From positions 11,035,638-11,099,637 of the forward strand of contig NC_134283.1 in the NCBI RefSeq assembly GCF_949628215.1: a stretch of DNA of 64,000 nt, read 5' to 3'. A program made the position numbers and the translations under genes. The notes beneath the pieces were generated by a model. It was not told the origin of the DNA, made no database searches, and saw only the letters and a list, made by a program, of their open reading frames with translations. The stretch is from Phalacrocorax aristotelis. Lineage: Eukaryota > Chordata > Aves > Suliformes > Phalacrocoracidae. Within the stretch, counting starts at the first letter, position 1. Every line of letters starts with the position of its first letter. This document shows positions 1 through 13,910 of the stretch, in pieces.

Positions 1-3000
1 ACTTTAATTAATGTGGCTGTATTTCCTACTACCTGGATCTCCTGAAAGCTCTTTATTAAGCATAATGCGTTACAATAACCCAATTTAGACGTGACAAAAA
101 TTACTGTTCTTCTGCCAAGGCATCTGCTGAACTGAAAACTGTCATTCCCAAAGTAAGGGTCACAACCTTCAGCAGGACTGCAAGCCTAACAATAGTATAA
201 TTATTTATGCTAGCGTAATGGGGTTGATGAAAGCAGGGCTTACTGCCAGAAACAAGCTGAGGAGATTTTTATGGGTCTGACTAGACTATTCTGAGCAGAA
301 GCACTTGCTCTCCAAATGTTGTCCTTTCTCTAGCTTCTGTTTGGACCTTAGAGAAGCTTTTATAGGAGAGTGAGAAATTAATATCTTCAAATGTATTCTA
401 TTTATCTCAGTCTCTGAATCTGATAAATTTTAGTTTAGATTAAGATTTTCTTCAGCTCCTGTGATAATATAGGAAGTATTAGAAAAAAAAATCTGTAGGC
501 TCCTAATTGGTTTCCAATGATTCATTCAGATAGCACATTTATAAATAGATAAAAAAAAAAGAGGAGAGGACAGCCTTTAAAATGTACACAGCCCATTTTA
601 CCCAGTGGCCAGAACATTTTTGTGGTACATAATTAATACTATTTTGTTGCTGAAGAACCTGGTATTGAAGTAAATTTCTTAGCCTGCCTCCTACCTTATA
701 GTGCTAGAATCCTTAGTACATTTTTAAGTCAAACAATGTTGTTCCTCCTTGGATTCTGAACAGTGGGTTAGAGAAATCTTATTTGCAGATAAGCAATGGC
801 CATTTGTTCACTCTTTTTATCTTTTACTTCTCTGTTCAACACCCATGTCATAGAGCACAAGGACAGTTAACATAATTTGCTATTTCCATTTTTAGAAATT
901 AATAACTTCAGTACTATTGGAGTTCAGATGTTCCTTTATGCAGAGGGAGTCAAATTGTCCATTGTAATGTTAGAGATCATGTGGTGAATGATAAAATAAA
1001 TTGTGGTCCTGGAATGCACGAATATCACCTTTGACTGTGACTGCAGATTCAGTGAGGTCTCTCTGATGTACAAGCAGTTAAACGTGTACATTTTCTCTGA
1101 ATAAAATTAAGAGTACTAAAGCAAATTTCAGCATAATATAAATATTACCCCACTTTTTTTAGACTATGTCTTAGCAATCTTTTATCATAAACTGGATTCT
1201 TAATCACTGTCAATTCACTATACTTCCCTTTTCACTGTAATGAGCAGTGATGTTATGCAATGTTACTATGTAGATCATGCTCTGTTTTTTCTAGTCCTAT
1301 TTTGGGAAAATATATCTGGGTAAAATCACATTTTTGGTGATGCTAAGTCTTCCCCCAGCAGTTAACATTTTGCCTATATTTATGTGACATGAATTTACAC
1401 TTGGTGGTTTTGGCAGATGGAGGAACGATTTTCCTCACAATTTTCATATGGTGAAGAATTTACAAGGAGCTAGTTTAGCAATAGCAAGCAGAGGAGGCTT
1501 TGATTTGTTTACTTAGCATATGTGTCACATATAAAAGGCAATGTCCTTCCACTGTAGTTGCTAATAACTAACTGTTCCAAAGGGATTTGTGCCAACACAA
1601 AATCCACTGCCACAATTAGCAGTAATAGGAACTTCAGCTGGCAGCAGCAGTGAAGGCAATAAAGGTTAAATGACTGTGTGAACTGTCCCTCCAAATTAAA
1701 ACTGATGTACACTGGTAAAAAATAAGAAAACTCACACCACTGTTACCCCTTACACTCTGTTTTACTCTGGTAATAATTAGAGAAAATACTGCTGTCTGGG
1801 ACTCACTATTTTTCGTATGGCATAGATTCACCCCATTAATGACAAGAATCTGAGTATCCATACTAATAAAACACCTCACATTACAAAAACCTATAGATTA
1901 CTTTCAAATGCTTGAGGATACAAATAACCTTTTGAAGAAAGTCAATTTTCAGAGGCATTTGTCGGTTAGGTGCCTGTTACTTTCTTCTAACTGGTCTTGC
2001 GCATGTACTTCCAAAAAGTCTGCTTGGAAATTCCATTAAATGATGTCCAAGAAATAAATTATTTTCCTGGGTAAAAAAAATCTTCCAAGAGCTACAAAAT
2101 CTATACAAAATAGTATTCATGGTAATACTTCTATAGCATAGAATATGATCTTGGTCTAGAGCAGATTATTGTTAGAGCTGCAACAGCAACAAGCCTGCCC
2201 CCTTTTCATGAACCACAGCTGAATTATGCTAATTCTTGTACAAACGAATGAAAAAATTAGTTTAATGAGGATTTGAATAAGTATTTTATTGTACAATATT
2301 AACTGATAGAATCCATTATAGATTAGCCCAAGTCTCTTTAGAGTGATTCACAGTTTATTGTCTGTGTCCTATACAACATACTTTCAAAATACAAATTCTT
2401 TTCCACAGTTTAAATGAACCTCTAGCAATGTGCTAGAGCACCTCAGAAATATTTTAGGCCTAAGAGTTGTCCAAACCTAATCTTTGAATGCATAAACACA
2501 GTAAAACATCTCATTTGTAGGTCCGAGCATGCAAAAGCACAGCTGTTAACCATGACCTTGAAGAGGCTTTGCAGTTGCAGTTATGTTGCAGCAGTAAGAG
2601 AGACGCACCTTTGTAACACTTTGCACACGAATGCTGTATCTTAAACTTGGGGTTTGCATCCCCTTCCTTGTATTTATTATGGAAAGAATTAAATCTCACA
2701 AGCCAGACATGTCAGTCCTCTCCTGGTCATTCTGAAAGCACAGGGCAACCAAAAGACAGAAGGTTTGCAAGCATACAGGGAACACCACATAGTTTTGTCA
2801 GTAACTTTAGCATGTACATGAATAGGTACGCGCCAAATTTATGCACATGAATTTGGACGTTCTTGCTGTGGAGTTTTCAGGGCTAGAGCAACTGCTTTGG
2901 TGTTGACAGTTAAAAGCTCCCATGTAAATAGACACCTGGTGCCATACTCTGAGTGGTTAGACATTCCAGTGGCAATAGTTTGCCAGGAAGCAAGGCTAGT

Positions 3001-4254
3001 GGAAAAAAAAGCCAAATCCAATTAAAATGTATCATCAGGCAAATGTGAGTTTTGGCAGCAGAACAGAACTTTTCACTTTAGACTTCACTCAGGATGCAAA
3101 GTAAACACCCTTCCTCATAGGAAATGCGACCTGCTACCAGCAATGTATGCTAAACTGTGCATCTAACCAGTTAGGTCCACCAGCAGCACATCAGGAGACA
3201 CTAATTCCACAGAACATTACCTACACAAAACAGATGCAATTTCCCCCAGTACTAACTGTTCCCCGATGAGTGTCCAAGCGCTGGTCTAACCCTGTGGAGA
3301 ATTGTTTGTTCAAGCTTGGGGAAGCTCAACTTAAGGTGTAACAGCTGATGTGATGTGCCTGCTGTATGGGAAAGGTCAGCCCCCATAAAGCAAACAAAGC
3401 TCACAGGCAGCTGGAACACACTCTGTATGAACTGGGCTCAGGCAGGGACAAGTAGAAAGAGATGGAAGAGCATATGTTTTACTGGTTTTGAAAAGTGAGT
3501 TTATGGATGAATTTAAGAGAATATATCCTATGAAAAGGAATTTATAAAGCAAATACAGTAAGTCCAAGTTTTTCACTGAGACATGATTGCTTTTTAACTT
3601 CATGAAGAGCAAATAGGGAAAAACCATGGCAACACATTAATTATAACACAGTAAAATGAGCATGAAAACTCTAACAGCACTCAAGCCTACCATACACTAC
3701 AGCTGAAGCCTTTCAACTTCTTGAAACCACTGGAAGGCATCTACAGGCTTGTAGGTATACTGGAAAATTACAGTGCTCCCAGAAAAAAAAAAAAAATAAA
3801 AACCCAAAACAAAATAAAACCCAACCCCCTGCATTTGCTTATTGGCTGTAACACAAGACCTTCAAGCCAGGAGAGGACTTAAAAAGTAGGACAGTTCAGG
3901 CTTCAAATTATCAGTATAGATGCAAAACATCTAACTAAAGGTATTCCCATCAGAGCTGACAAGAACCAGGTTGAAGACAAACAATAATATGAAGGGTCAA
4001 GGCATCCCTTCCCCATGAGCTCTCAAAGTAGAATGTTCATAAAAGCAGGGTTTACTTCTTAAAGAAACTGTCTGTTAAGGAAAAGGACACAGGATATTCT
4101 GGATTCATCTTGTTCCAGAACTTTATCACATGTCAATCTGCATAGTCTGTATATAACATTCTGTACATTGAAAAAAGGTCAGTACAAAAATACAGCTCTC
4201 ATTCTTTACCCATACTATGAGAAAAGCACAGTTCATTATAACAGGAAATAATAC
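1..4254. other. Region with no recognisable gene, downstream of RRAD
   Basis: I read both strands and found only short unsupported open frames, with no recognisable protein, tRNA or repeat family. The sequence is AT-rich, with A-runs such as that near 3781-3835. It may hold regulatory DNA or parts of untranslated or non-coding transcripts that I cannot recognise. Confidence 0.5.
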
Positions 4255-4841
4255 TTTATTATAAAATCTGCATGTAAACAAGTAACAAATTAATTGAATA
4301 ACAGTTAATGGAAGTGCAAATTAACTTCATAAAATGATATCTGTTCTATATATATAATATATATAATTTGTTTTCTCCCATTCTAATGTGGTTCTACTCC
4401 CCCCTCCCCACATTTAAGTTTAAAAATATTTATCATTGCTTGCTTTATACTAAAAAGTGTACGAGCCTGCGTACAAGTTTAGGTTTTGCTCTGCAAACAA
4501 GACAAGTCTATGGTGATACTTATCATTCTTTATCTTTGTATCTCTGGCATCCACAGGACAAGAGGATATATAACATATGTACACAGTGAAAATGTGGGCA
4601 TGTCAAGCCACTTATTTAAAGTCAGTTCATTTACTTGCACGCATTGAAACTTGAACCATTTATCAATGAAGCAGACATTGTAGCGTAACTTCCAGACTTG
4701 CTTGCGCATCTTAAGGCATTAATGAGAGTCTCAATTGATAAGTCATTCTTGTTATCACCATGAAGATCATCTGTACGCTTCTTGTAACAGTCAAATGTTT
4801 GTTCATCACCCACGTGCAACATCTGGCCTTGCCGAAAGCTT
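4255..4841 (-). other. RRAD: RRAD 3' untranslated region with poly(A) signal
   Basis: Minus-strand sequence after the RRAD stop codon carries AATAAA (reverse complement of tttatt at 4255-4260), about 580 nt past the stop. It is the first canonical signal I see downstream. A short AT repeat (about 4342-4365) lies inside this 3' UTR. The exact cleavage site is not visible. Confidence 0.55.
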
Positions 4842-7800
4842 CTAAAGCACAGATAAGTCATGGCAAGACTTTGATTTTGCTTTGAAAGCCATCTTCTTAT
4901 TGTTCTTTGCCACAATTCTCCCAAGGAATCGCTTTGCCTTTTTGCCTATGCTTTCTCTTCTTTTTGTGTTAGCCATTCTCCTAGCATTGTCTTCTTTACT
5001 GTCTTTGCGAAGTCTAATTTGCCGAACAATACCTTCGAACAGGTCCTTGACATTATGATGAAGAGCAGCAGAGGTCTCGATGAATTTGCAGTCAAACACA
5101 ACAGCACAGGCCCGTCCCTCTGGATGGAAAGAGGAAAAGGGAGATGACTGGAGACAGACATTTTTCTCTACATATATACTTGCAGAAAAACAAAACAAAA
5201 ATTTACTTTAAGTAAGGAAAGTGCCTTCAATGCCACGAAAGAGCTTTACTACATGGTAGGAGAGTCCAAATCTGCATGCACGGTTTTGCCCTCTTACTCT
5301 TCTTGGGTTTGCTGTGGTATAGTCAGAAATCTCATTTGCCTGGTGGTATTGAATGCAAGGCAGCCATAGTCCTCTAGGCAGACCACCCCTATATTTTAAG
5401 AGCTAAAGCTGGTGTAGGACAGGCACTTGGATGCATGCTTGCTGTTTGATAGGGAACAGTGAGGTACAGAAAGAAACGATTGTTTCTTCTGGAAGTTGTT
5501 GAGCAATTATGCACCTCTGTCTTGCTGTAACAAGTGAGCTTTCCACACTAGCTACAAAGGGATCTGATAGAGTCCACAAGGTAGAGACATTGAACAGATC
5601 ACTAGAGGTCATGAAGTTGTACACCATTGGATTTGACTAGGACTGCATTCAAATGCAAGATGCTCAATGTTCCAGATGTAAGCATTCAACTCTGGAACAC
5701 TGCTGCAGTGCAAATTTCCATATTCAACTTGTGGTAAATAACAGCAAGGTTATAAACCTGACTGAAGTACTGATGCTGTGACTAGGACAGGTCAACCATG
5801 CACTGCCACTAGCCTGTAAAAAGTGAGTTTCCTGATGAACTCCAGCCAATTCCCTGTGCAGGCATTTAACACAGGGAACATGGCATAACCAGAAAGCAAG
5901 AGATGATTCATCATCATCAAGGCACTGATATTTCAGAGTATTTTTCCCAGTGAAACAAAACAAACCAAAACCACCACATGTTTAAATATGTGAAATTAAT
6001 ATTGTGGTGTTGGCAGTAGTTATTGTGCTCTGGTTCCTGAAACACTAGCTGGAACTAGCTGAGGAAGTTCTCACTGACCACAACAGGAGACCATATACAA
6101 AAAGCCTTTAAGTTGTGTGAGCCGGGTCCCACCAGCTCAACTCAAATGTGATGAAATCACTTCCAGAAGAAAGAGGGTTGTACAGGCAGTATGGGATCAC
6201 CCTTTTCAAAGGCTGCCTGGGTACTACGACGTGGCACTCATGTTCCTTGAAAAGCATAGCTTGAGCTATCAAATCTTGAGACTAGCAAGTGCTACTGCAC
6301 TTACAATATACTATTAAACCCTTTCAGTTAACACTGACCAAGAATGAATCCTCCACAAAACAATACGCTAAAGCTGCAGCTCTAATGCTTTTTTTCCCTC
6401 TTGTACTGCTGTTCAGAGCATTGTCCTGTACAGTCCCAAAGCTTCACCCACCACCATCTCCACGGTTTTCTGTGATACCAAGTCCCTCAGCACAAGCCAG
6501 CTGGCTTGATTTCTCCAGTATGCCTAGAATAATCTATTTTTCTAAATCAAAACCAGACCATTTATCAGCCATGATCCTCCATAGCCTTTGCTACTAATTT
6601 AGACACTACTGTATAAGTGAATAGTGTCTCTTACCATCCACTGAGACTTCCCGGGACCTGACCAGATCACTTTTATTGCCCACAAGGATAATAGGAATAT
6701 CTTCTGTTTGCCTTGCTCTTCTTAGCTGGATTCTGAGCTCAGAAGCCTTTTCAAAACTAACTTTGTCTGTCACTGAATATACAATAATATAGGCGTCTCC
6801 CATTTTCATACAGTGGTTCTGAAGCCATTGGCTGTCATCCTAAAACAAAAGGCAAGAAACAGATTTATTGCACCGAAAAAATCTGTCTTGGTTTTGGCAC
6901 TAAGCAAGCAGCTGTGTGGTGCTTGGCTGCTAACTGAGGCTAAACCACAACATTATCTAACACTGATTAATGATTTAATTATTGTAAGCACCTTAAAGAT
7001 ATTTTTCTTAGCTTTATTACAAAGTCAGTAAAAGTAAGTCAGCCTCCCAATTTTTTAAAAGATTTGTTTCGTAATACATTTTAAATAACCAAAATTCTCT
7101 TGTTTCCAGAAATAATATCAGTGATATTATCACTGATCAGATTGTTATCTCTAATTTTACAGTAATACCCTCGGCTGCTCATGTAAGCTGCTGCTTATTC
7201 AAAGCATTAAGGGACTCACACTCCAGCCTTACTGAGGTTTTTTTTAATTGCCTGCCTAGCTACAAGAAATTAATGGCAGGAGAGAACATAGACAGCACAA
7301 ATACTAATTTTTTAATGTCACTTTTTTAATGCTACTGATCTGATCAAAGAAATAGGCAGGCATAGTTGTTCCGTTTCTACTGTGGGTTTTTTTTGGTTTT
7401 TTTTGTTTTTTTTGTTTTTTTTTAAAAGAGTGAACCACTGACCAAGCCATAAAGAAAAAAATATTTTAAACCCATAAGTACCTGCTCCCATATGTCAAAC
7501 ACCACGAGAGATGCTTCTTCTCCATCAACTATAATTGATCTGTCGTATGTATTTCCTACGGGGAAAAGAACAAGAAAAAAAGAGTTCAGAGAAACGAAGT
7601 TATTCTTCTCCACCCCTGCCGGCCGTCTGGGGGGCTGCCCGGGAGCGGCGGGGACCGGGAGCCCGTCCCGCTCCGCCGGGTGTCCCGCACCGCCCCGCGT
7701 CCTCACCGGCCTCCTCCGCCTCCGCGCAATCCTCCACGCCGCCGAAGATACGGGCCAGGCTGGTCTTGCCGACGCCGTGCTCGCCCAGCAGGATCACTTT

Positions 7801-8061
7801 GTAGAGGCTGCTGTCGGAGTCGCTGCCCGAGGAGATGACGGAGTCGGAGGAGTCGGAGGCCCAGCTCTCCCGGTGCGCCTCGCCGGGGCTGTACGAGGTG
7901 CAGCGCACCAGGCCGGAGAGCTCGCCCTGCGGCAGGGCGGCCCGCAGGTCCCGCTCGTCCACCGGCATGCTGCGCCGGTGCAGGTGCTGGTGCGCGGAGA
8001 AGGGCATGCTGCCGCGCCGCTTGTCCAGGTAGCGCAGCTTGTCGCCGCGGTTCAGAGTCAT
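4842..8061 (-). CDS. RRAD: RRAD, RGK-family Ras-related GTPase (4 coding exons, 303 aa)
   Basis: Coding exons in transcript order are 8061-7707, 7555-7482, 6839-6635 and 5119-4842. Phases join exactly and give 303 aa, against 308 in human RRAD from memory. The P-loop GEHGVGKTS is at about residues 93-101. The switch II region has DIWEQ (139-143) in place of DxxG, an RGK hallmark. NKSD is at 198-201 and ETSA at 226-229. The basic C-terminus ends in SKSCHDLSVL and has no CAAX box, as in RGK proteins that bind calmodulin and 14-3-3. RRAD inhibits voltage-gated calcium channels through the beta subunit and affects cytoskeletal and metabolic signalling in muscle. The start was chosen because MTLN matches the mammalian N-terminus. 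The N-terminal 85 residues are the least conserved part. Introns of 1515 and 642 nt contain only simple repeats and a short palindrome. The long open frame on the opposite strand at 7492-8595 is a GC-rich shadow. Confidence 0.97.
7117..7137. repeat. 21-bp perfect inverted repeat in an RRAD intron
   Basis: ATCAGTGATA, one T, then TATCACTGAT form a perfect 10-bp inverted repeat in the 642-nt RRAD intron. No known element or RNA is recognised. It may be chance in AT-rich sequence. Confidence 0.6.
7381..7424. repeat. T-rich low-complexity tract with G interruptions
   Basis: Runs of eight or nine T separated by G or GG lie just inside the RRAD intron. On the gene strand this is A-rich, so it is not a polypyrimidine tract for RRAD. 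Confidence 0.7.
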
Positions 8062-8219
8062 GGCGGTGCCGGGCTGCGGCCGGAGGGGAGAGCAGAGCGG
8101 AGCTTACCTCGGGGCGCTCCGCGCACGGAGGGAGGGAAGGAGTGGGCGAAAGGTCCCCCGCCGTCAGCCGCCGCGGGAGCTCCCTCAGCCAGCGCTACCG
8201 CCACCCCGCTCCGCGCCCC

Positions 8220-8226
8220 TATTTAT
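8220..8226 (-). promoter_or_regulatory. RRAD: TATA-like box of RRAD
   Basis: On the minus strand the sequence reads GCCATAAATAGG in an otherwise very GC-rich island, about 160 nt upstream of the ATG. This predicts a start site near 8190 and a leader of about 130 nt. A GTAAGC-like donor in the leader (about 8109) has only a CAG some 34 nt downstream before the ATG, too short for a normal intron, so I treat the leader as unspliced. The annotation rests on sequence alone. Confidence 0.5.
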
Positions 8227-8320
8227 GGCTCCGCCAGCCCGGCCCTCCCCGCCGTGACGCGCGCCGGGCGGCGCCCCGCCAGCGCGGCCGTGGGCGCCGC
8301 CCTCCGCCCACGGCGGCACC

Positions 8321-8380
8321 GCTCGGCTCGGCTCGGCTCGGCTCGGCTCGGCTCGGCTCGGCTCGGCTCGGCTCGGCTCG
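8321..8380. repeat. (GCTCG)12 pentanucleotide microsatellite upstream of RRAD
   Basis: Twelve uninterrupted copies of GCTCG lie about 95-160 bp upstream of the RRAD TATA-like box, inside the CpG island. On the RRAD sense strand this reads (CGAGC)12. Confidence 0.97.
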
Positions 8381-9412
8381 GGGAGCCCCGCGGGGGGCGG
8401 GGGACACCCACACGGCCCCGTGTGCTGGCGGCGGGGCTCCCCTCCCGCGGCACGGCTGGGCAGGGCGGGCGACGTGGGGAGGCGAGGGGTGGACGCGGAG
8501 CGTTTCAGTGGGAAATACCGTCACGCGTGGCGAGTGGAAGGCCGTGCAGGCAGGCTGGCGGGTCGTGCCCGGCCCGGGACGCTTTTCTTTCCTGACGCTC
8601 GCCCGGGTGGGATGAAGACGGCGCTGGCTGCCTGCGCCGCCCGTTCCCGCTCCCGCCGGGCGTGAGGGAGCGCGTGGTGTGCGCTCGGTTTCCTCGGCTT
8701 GTTGGGCTCTGTGCCACTGCCCAGGAGCCTGGGTCCAGTCCTGGTGCCTACAGCAGCGTTAGGAAAAATATTTGCAAATTTGCAACATTTGCGTTACTGC
8801 GTGCTCGCTTTACTTAATGTTTAGGAGCGGGTTATGAGAAAAGCGCCTGTGCTAGGTGTTGCACGCAGGTAGTGAGCTTGCTAATGTGGCCGCAGGCAGT
8901 GTTAACGGCTTCAGAGGCCAATATGAAACATAAAGGTCAAATTCTTCTCCTGATTTCACCTGAGCAGCAAAGTGAGACAGTGAAAATCTTATCTCCTAAG
9001 TGGCACAGTCATTACCGTGTGATCGGGTGAAGAAACGACTAACCAGATAACTATACTTGTATTCCGAATGGCTCACCCAAGCATCGCGTATACAGTTTAT
9101 TGTTTACCTAGCAACCGAAACGTGTTAGACATTTTACAGCCAAAATAACTCTGGCTCCTGCTCCCATAAGATTACAGCCTGATCAGTACGGGAAAATCCC
9201 TGCTACTCTGTAAAGGGATAGTTGCCATCAAATTCGTGAAAGTTTAAGGGTTTACAAATCAGCTGCAGAAACAAGGCTGAAGAATGCAAAAGGTAGGGAG
9301 GTGATGGAAATGAAGTTAGAGATGTATAAAGGGAAGGAAAAGCGTCTGTGGGATTGGGCTATGGGATTGCCTAGCCAATAAAATACGTAAAATACCAGCT
9401 CAGGAGCATCTC

Positions 9413-9430
9413 TTTTTTTTTTTTTTTTTT
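9413..9430. repeat. T18 homopolymer
   Basis: An uninterrupted run of 18 T. On the minus strand it would read as a poly(A) tail, but no retrocopy sequence is recognisable beside it. Confidence 0.9.
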
Positions 9431-12400
9431 ATAACACATTAAACTTTTCAGGCTACTTAACTGCAACAAAGATAAACATGAAATATACTTCAAAGGGGCT
9501 GGCCACGGGGCAGGGATATTTTTTCCTATGAAATTGAGTTAATAGTCTGTTATTTTTAGGAGCTAATTATAATTCTCCAGTGCATGCTTTTGGGGTGGTT
9601 TTAGTCCCTTCACCCTGATAACTGCAGCTTGGAGTGTTAATGTGGCAGTTAAAGATCACCAAGTGCTTGCAGCAAGTTCTCTCTGCCTGTCTCACAAAAT
9701 AGCAACCAAAATAGCCTTGTCAGTTTAAATAGTCAGTCTGGTGGTGAAATGAAGTGAGTGCTTCAGTTAACTGAACTGAATTATAAACATCTGGTTTGCA
9801 TTTTAAATCATACTTAAATAAATTATGGTTAGCATTTGAAGTATGCTGTGATTACTTAACTTGGATAAACTGGATTCTGCCAAACCATCTTGATTAATCT
9901 GTATTTATATACAGTTAATTATTCAAATATATTTCCAGTTAACTTTTTAAAAATTTGAATGTTCCTCCTTAAAATTCTCACCTGAAAATATTCTGAATGG
10001 GTTTATAAGTCTCTGGACCAGTCTTTCTTGCATGCCTTTACTGTGTGTCAGAGTCAAACTTTAGAAGTTGACATATAAAATGGGGGTATTTTTAATTCTT
10101 TTCTGTGTGAAAGAAGAGAAATCTGAGAAGCATCAGAATCAAAGATACAGTGCCACTTTTGTGCCACATATAGCACTACTGACTGGAACCAAACTAAAAA
10201 TGGGAGTTTCACTGACGGGACTTAAAGAAGCTGTATTTTATTCCAGGCCTTTTGCTGATGACAATTATGAATATTTTAATGCTATAAATGCAAGACAGAC
10301 CCCTTGATAGCCAAAAAAAATAAAAGGAAAGGCATATGCAAAAGTGCTTAATATAAACCTTGAGAGAACAGTGTTTCAGCAGCAAAAGTGACAGAGAATA
10401 AAATAATACCTAATAGCAATCATACAAAAAATTCAGGACTCTGTGGCAAATACTTGTTTTGTGCCAGCATCCAGGTACAACTAATGAATTAATGGTTATA
10501 GAATACCACCACAGTCACAGGATACTACTTGGGATCTGGCACTGGGTTCTGTGAGCTGTCCTTTAATGGAAAGGGAGATGGCCTTGGATTAGGTCCCTGG
10601 GGCTTCGCTTGTTCCTAGAGGGATGAGTACAAGTTGCACAGAGGAGGGCTGTGCCAAGGCAGTTAGGTCCATCTGCCACAGGATTTGTGCCTGGAACTGG
10701 GTGGGGGTGGGGTGTCACAGGGGTCATGCAGCCGGTTTTATCTCCTTTGATCTTAATAGGTCCAGCTGTTTTGTGAAGTTGGAAGGAATTAACAGATAAT
10801 TCAGGTTAATTACTTGAGACATGTAACATGCTTCTTCACATAGCATGTAATTCTATTTGCCGTTAATTATCGCTATATATTCATGTATACATTACCATGG
10901 CACCTGCTGATTTCAGTGGGGTGCATATGAGACCACAGGCTTGAAATGCTGATTTTCTCTAGTTTCTTTAAAGGATTTTCAGGGTGCCTCCATTCTTGCC
11001 TGCCCTCCATTTCCAATTCAGTGTGACAGTGCTTCTAGCAGATATATGAACTGTAATTTATTTCTGTTTAAAAGAGAGTTTCATGTCTTGTTTTTCTACT
11101 TTTATTTTCTATTGTTCTAGCTTCTGCTGGTCTAGGATTGGTTTTAATTAAATGAGTGCTTCAGACACATACTGTAGACTTGATATTTTTAGTTAGCCTA
11201 ATATACCGTTCCTTTCATATTGAAAAGGAAATGTCAAAATTTTGTTGGATTTTTACACAGAGCCAGACCTGGAGTCTATCAATGTTGACGGTAAAAGTCC
11301 ACTCCAGCCTCACAGTAGATTGTAAGTGCACTGAATCAGGGTTATCACGGTAGCAGTGGTACCATCTGCGGTTCTTGAGTCATGGGTGACTCCTGAGCAA
11401 TTCAGTGCCTGTCCCCTGCAAAGGCTGTGCCATATAACCAGCAGCAGAGCTGCAGCCCAGGGACTGCTGTCTAACCCAGATCATCGCTGCATGAGGACAT
11501 ACGGCTTTACAAAAGTAACAAGCAAATTCTGCTGAGGCCAGAATAACCTAACACCTAATCTCCTCCTCTTAGAATTTCCAGATAAAAAAGCAGAATTTTG
11601 GGGTTTGAATTAACTATATGTGATTCTACCTCATCAGTATTTGTTCAAGGTCAAGTCCACGTTATAAATAGCATTTATAATTTTTACATCAAATTAATAT
11701 TATCACTAAGTTCCAATTTTTGCTTTTGCTGCTGTCTTACATTGGAATTGCTTCACATTTGATTATGAATAATAGAAATATTTTGAACAGCCCAAAGACT
11801 GGATTAGCAGCAGTGAGGTTTGGGAGAAAGTACTGTTCTCAGTGTGGCTCTATGCTGGAAGTCGTGGGTTTCTCCTGTCCTTACTTTTCAACTCATCTGC
11901 AGTGCCTCAAGTCTAATTAGTCAGCCATTATGTGGGTGAAGTTATTTCTATACAAACTGCAGGAATATCCACAAAGGTCTGTTCTTGACAAGTTATAAGA
12001 AGCATTACTCCTGCAGAAGCATGAGTCTGGCTACCTCTCAAATAGCTGGACTAAAACAGAAATAGCAGCATTTATTATTATTTTAATTACAGAACCGACA
12101 GACTCAGGCCAGTAGGAGAAGAGACAGAGGCAGCAGTAAGAAATGTTTTAGGTTTTCTTAACCTAAGCAAGAGACATAACACTACAGGGAAATGAAAAAA
12201 AAAAAAACCCACAACCAAAAAACAAACCACCACATTTTTCCTTTTCCTACAAAAAAGTAGGATATCATGCAAATGTGGTGTTTTCCTCACCATGACCCTT
12301 ACAATCACAGATTAGTGTGTGCTGAACAGATACGAGCTGACTGGTTCCATTTGTGGGTTGTAGGCAAATATATGTTAGACCTTTTCATGTGTAGCATATG

Positions 12401-13910
12401 GTATATAGCATTACCTTGCTGTTAATATATAGGGATTTAAAAGTAGACTACAGTTTGAACTGTATGAGTAACTCGCAATGGTGGAGCTTTCAGCCTTAGC
12501 ACTAACTCCGTTGTCAGAAAGCCTGATAAACGGTGCATCCACGCTGAACCTGCATTTGGACATTCCCAAGGGGGGAAGCATACCCCTTTGGCCAAGGAGC
12601 CATGCTTTTTCTCATAATTACTCTTGCATTTAATGACAGGTAATATTTTTCATTGAGTAGTGGTAGCCATGAATTAGGGCTGCAACAATAACGTGAGAAA
12701 TATGGGCTTTGGAGTAGATAGAAATTGACATAGTTCACATAGAGTGCCAAGGGGGAAATGCAAGCAGAAACTTAACAAAATCCATTATTATATCTATTAA
12801 ATTAATCAGAAGTTGGTTCATCTCACAGCTACTGTGCTTCCTCTCAGCTCCAGACCAGAAATTCTAATGGTTATTGATAGGCACTGCAAAAGAATGTAGT
12901 ACTGTCTGCATTTTTCAGGTAGACAGGTAGAAAATTACAAAATAAGTAGATTTCCAGTCCATTGCTTGTCACAGAAAGCAAAGGCCTCTGTCTTTCTGAA
13001 ACTCTTGCAAAAGAATGCAAAAAATAACTTGGGATAGGAATAACTGGAGATGTGGTTCATCTTCCTGCTGTTCTGAATTTTTCACTGCTTTGAGTAAGCT
13101 CCAAAACTTCTACTACTAGGTAACCTCATGACCAACTGAACCTGGTGAATCATTGCTCTGAAAACAAGAAGTTGCACTAGTGGCCTATCTAATTTCGTTT
13201 TTGTTTGGTCAGTTCCGCCACTTCTTTTTCACAGTGTGCGCTACGCTATTAGTAAACTACCCTGTTAGATATACTTGGGAAAAGCATTCTGTCTCAGGCT
13301 AACTTCAAATTTGCACTGATTTTTAGTTTTTTAGATTCGGATTTACTCCTTACCAACACAGTAACCTCTCATGCTATGCCCTCTTAAAAGAGTCAGAGTT
13401 TGGATACCCCCTTAAGTTTTCTCAGTCACTGTGGAATGGACTCATTAGCACGTACTGTATGTGATCAGCTGTTTGCGCCTATTGCATTTCAATTTTGGAG
13501 TAAAATCAGAATATGACCTAAGATATTTCCATAATTATTTTCTTGTATCACCCCTAATTCCTCTTTTTCAGTATTAAACCTGTCATGGCCAATGTGCATG
13601 ACGTACATCATCTGTCCATGAGCGGAATGCTAAATATCCTGTTACAATTCCTGTGGGATGTATACCCCTTAGTGTGGATTTCAGAAGCCCTTTATAAGAA
13701 ATATCTAGAAGTCTGATACCATGAGAAGGTGTCTGAATTTACAGATTGCAACAGACACGTGGTTTAAAGAGTGAGCAAAATAAATGGCTGGCTGTCTTAC
13801 TAAGTACATAGTGGTAAGGAAGCAAATTGCAAATGGAAGATTTATTGTTTACCAGCAGTAGCTCTTGGCAAGAGGAATGAATCTATTTACAATAACAAAT
13901 TAAAGGAGTG

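Larger units (their letters stand above)
7600..8660. promoter_or_regulatory. RRAD: CpG-rich island over the RRAD promoter and first coding exon
   Basis: GC and CpG content rise sharply compared with the AT-rich flanks. The island covers the first RRAD coding exon, its leader and the upstream promoter. Borders were set by eye. The many long overlapping open frames here on both strands come from the absence of stop codons in GC-rich sequence. Confidence 0.75.

Noticed and set aside
7492-8595. A 367-codon plus-strand open frame opposite RRAD, with overlapping frames of 70-157 codons
   Set aside because: It lies antisense to the RRAD exon and promoter in a CpG island. Its composition is Ala/Arg/Gly/Pro-rich with a repeat-derived Ala-Arg-Leu-Gly-Ser tract from (GCTCG)12, so it is a shadow.
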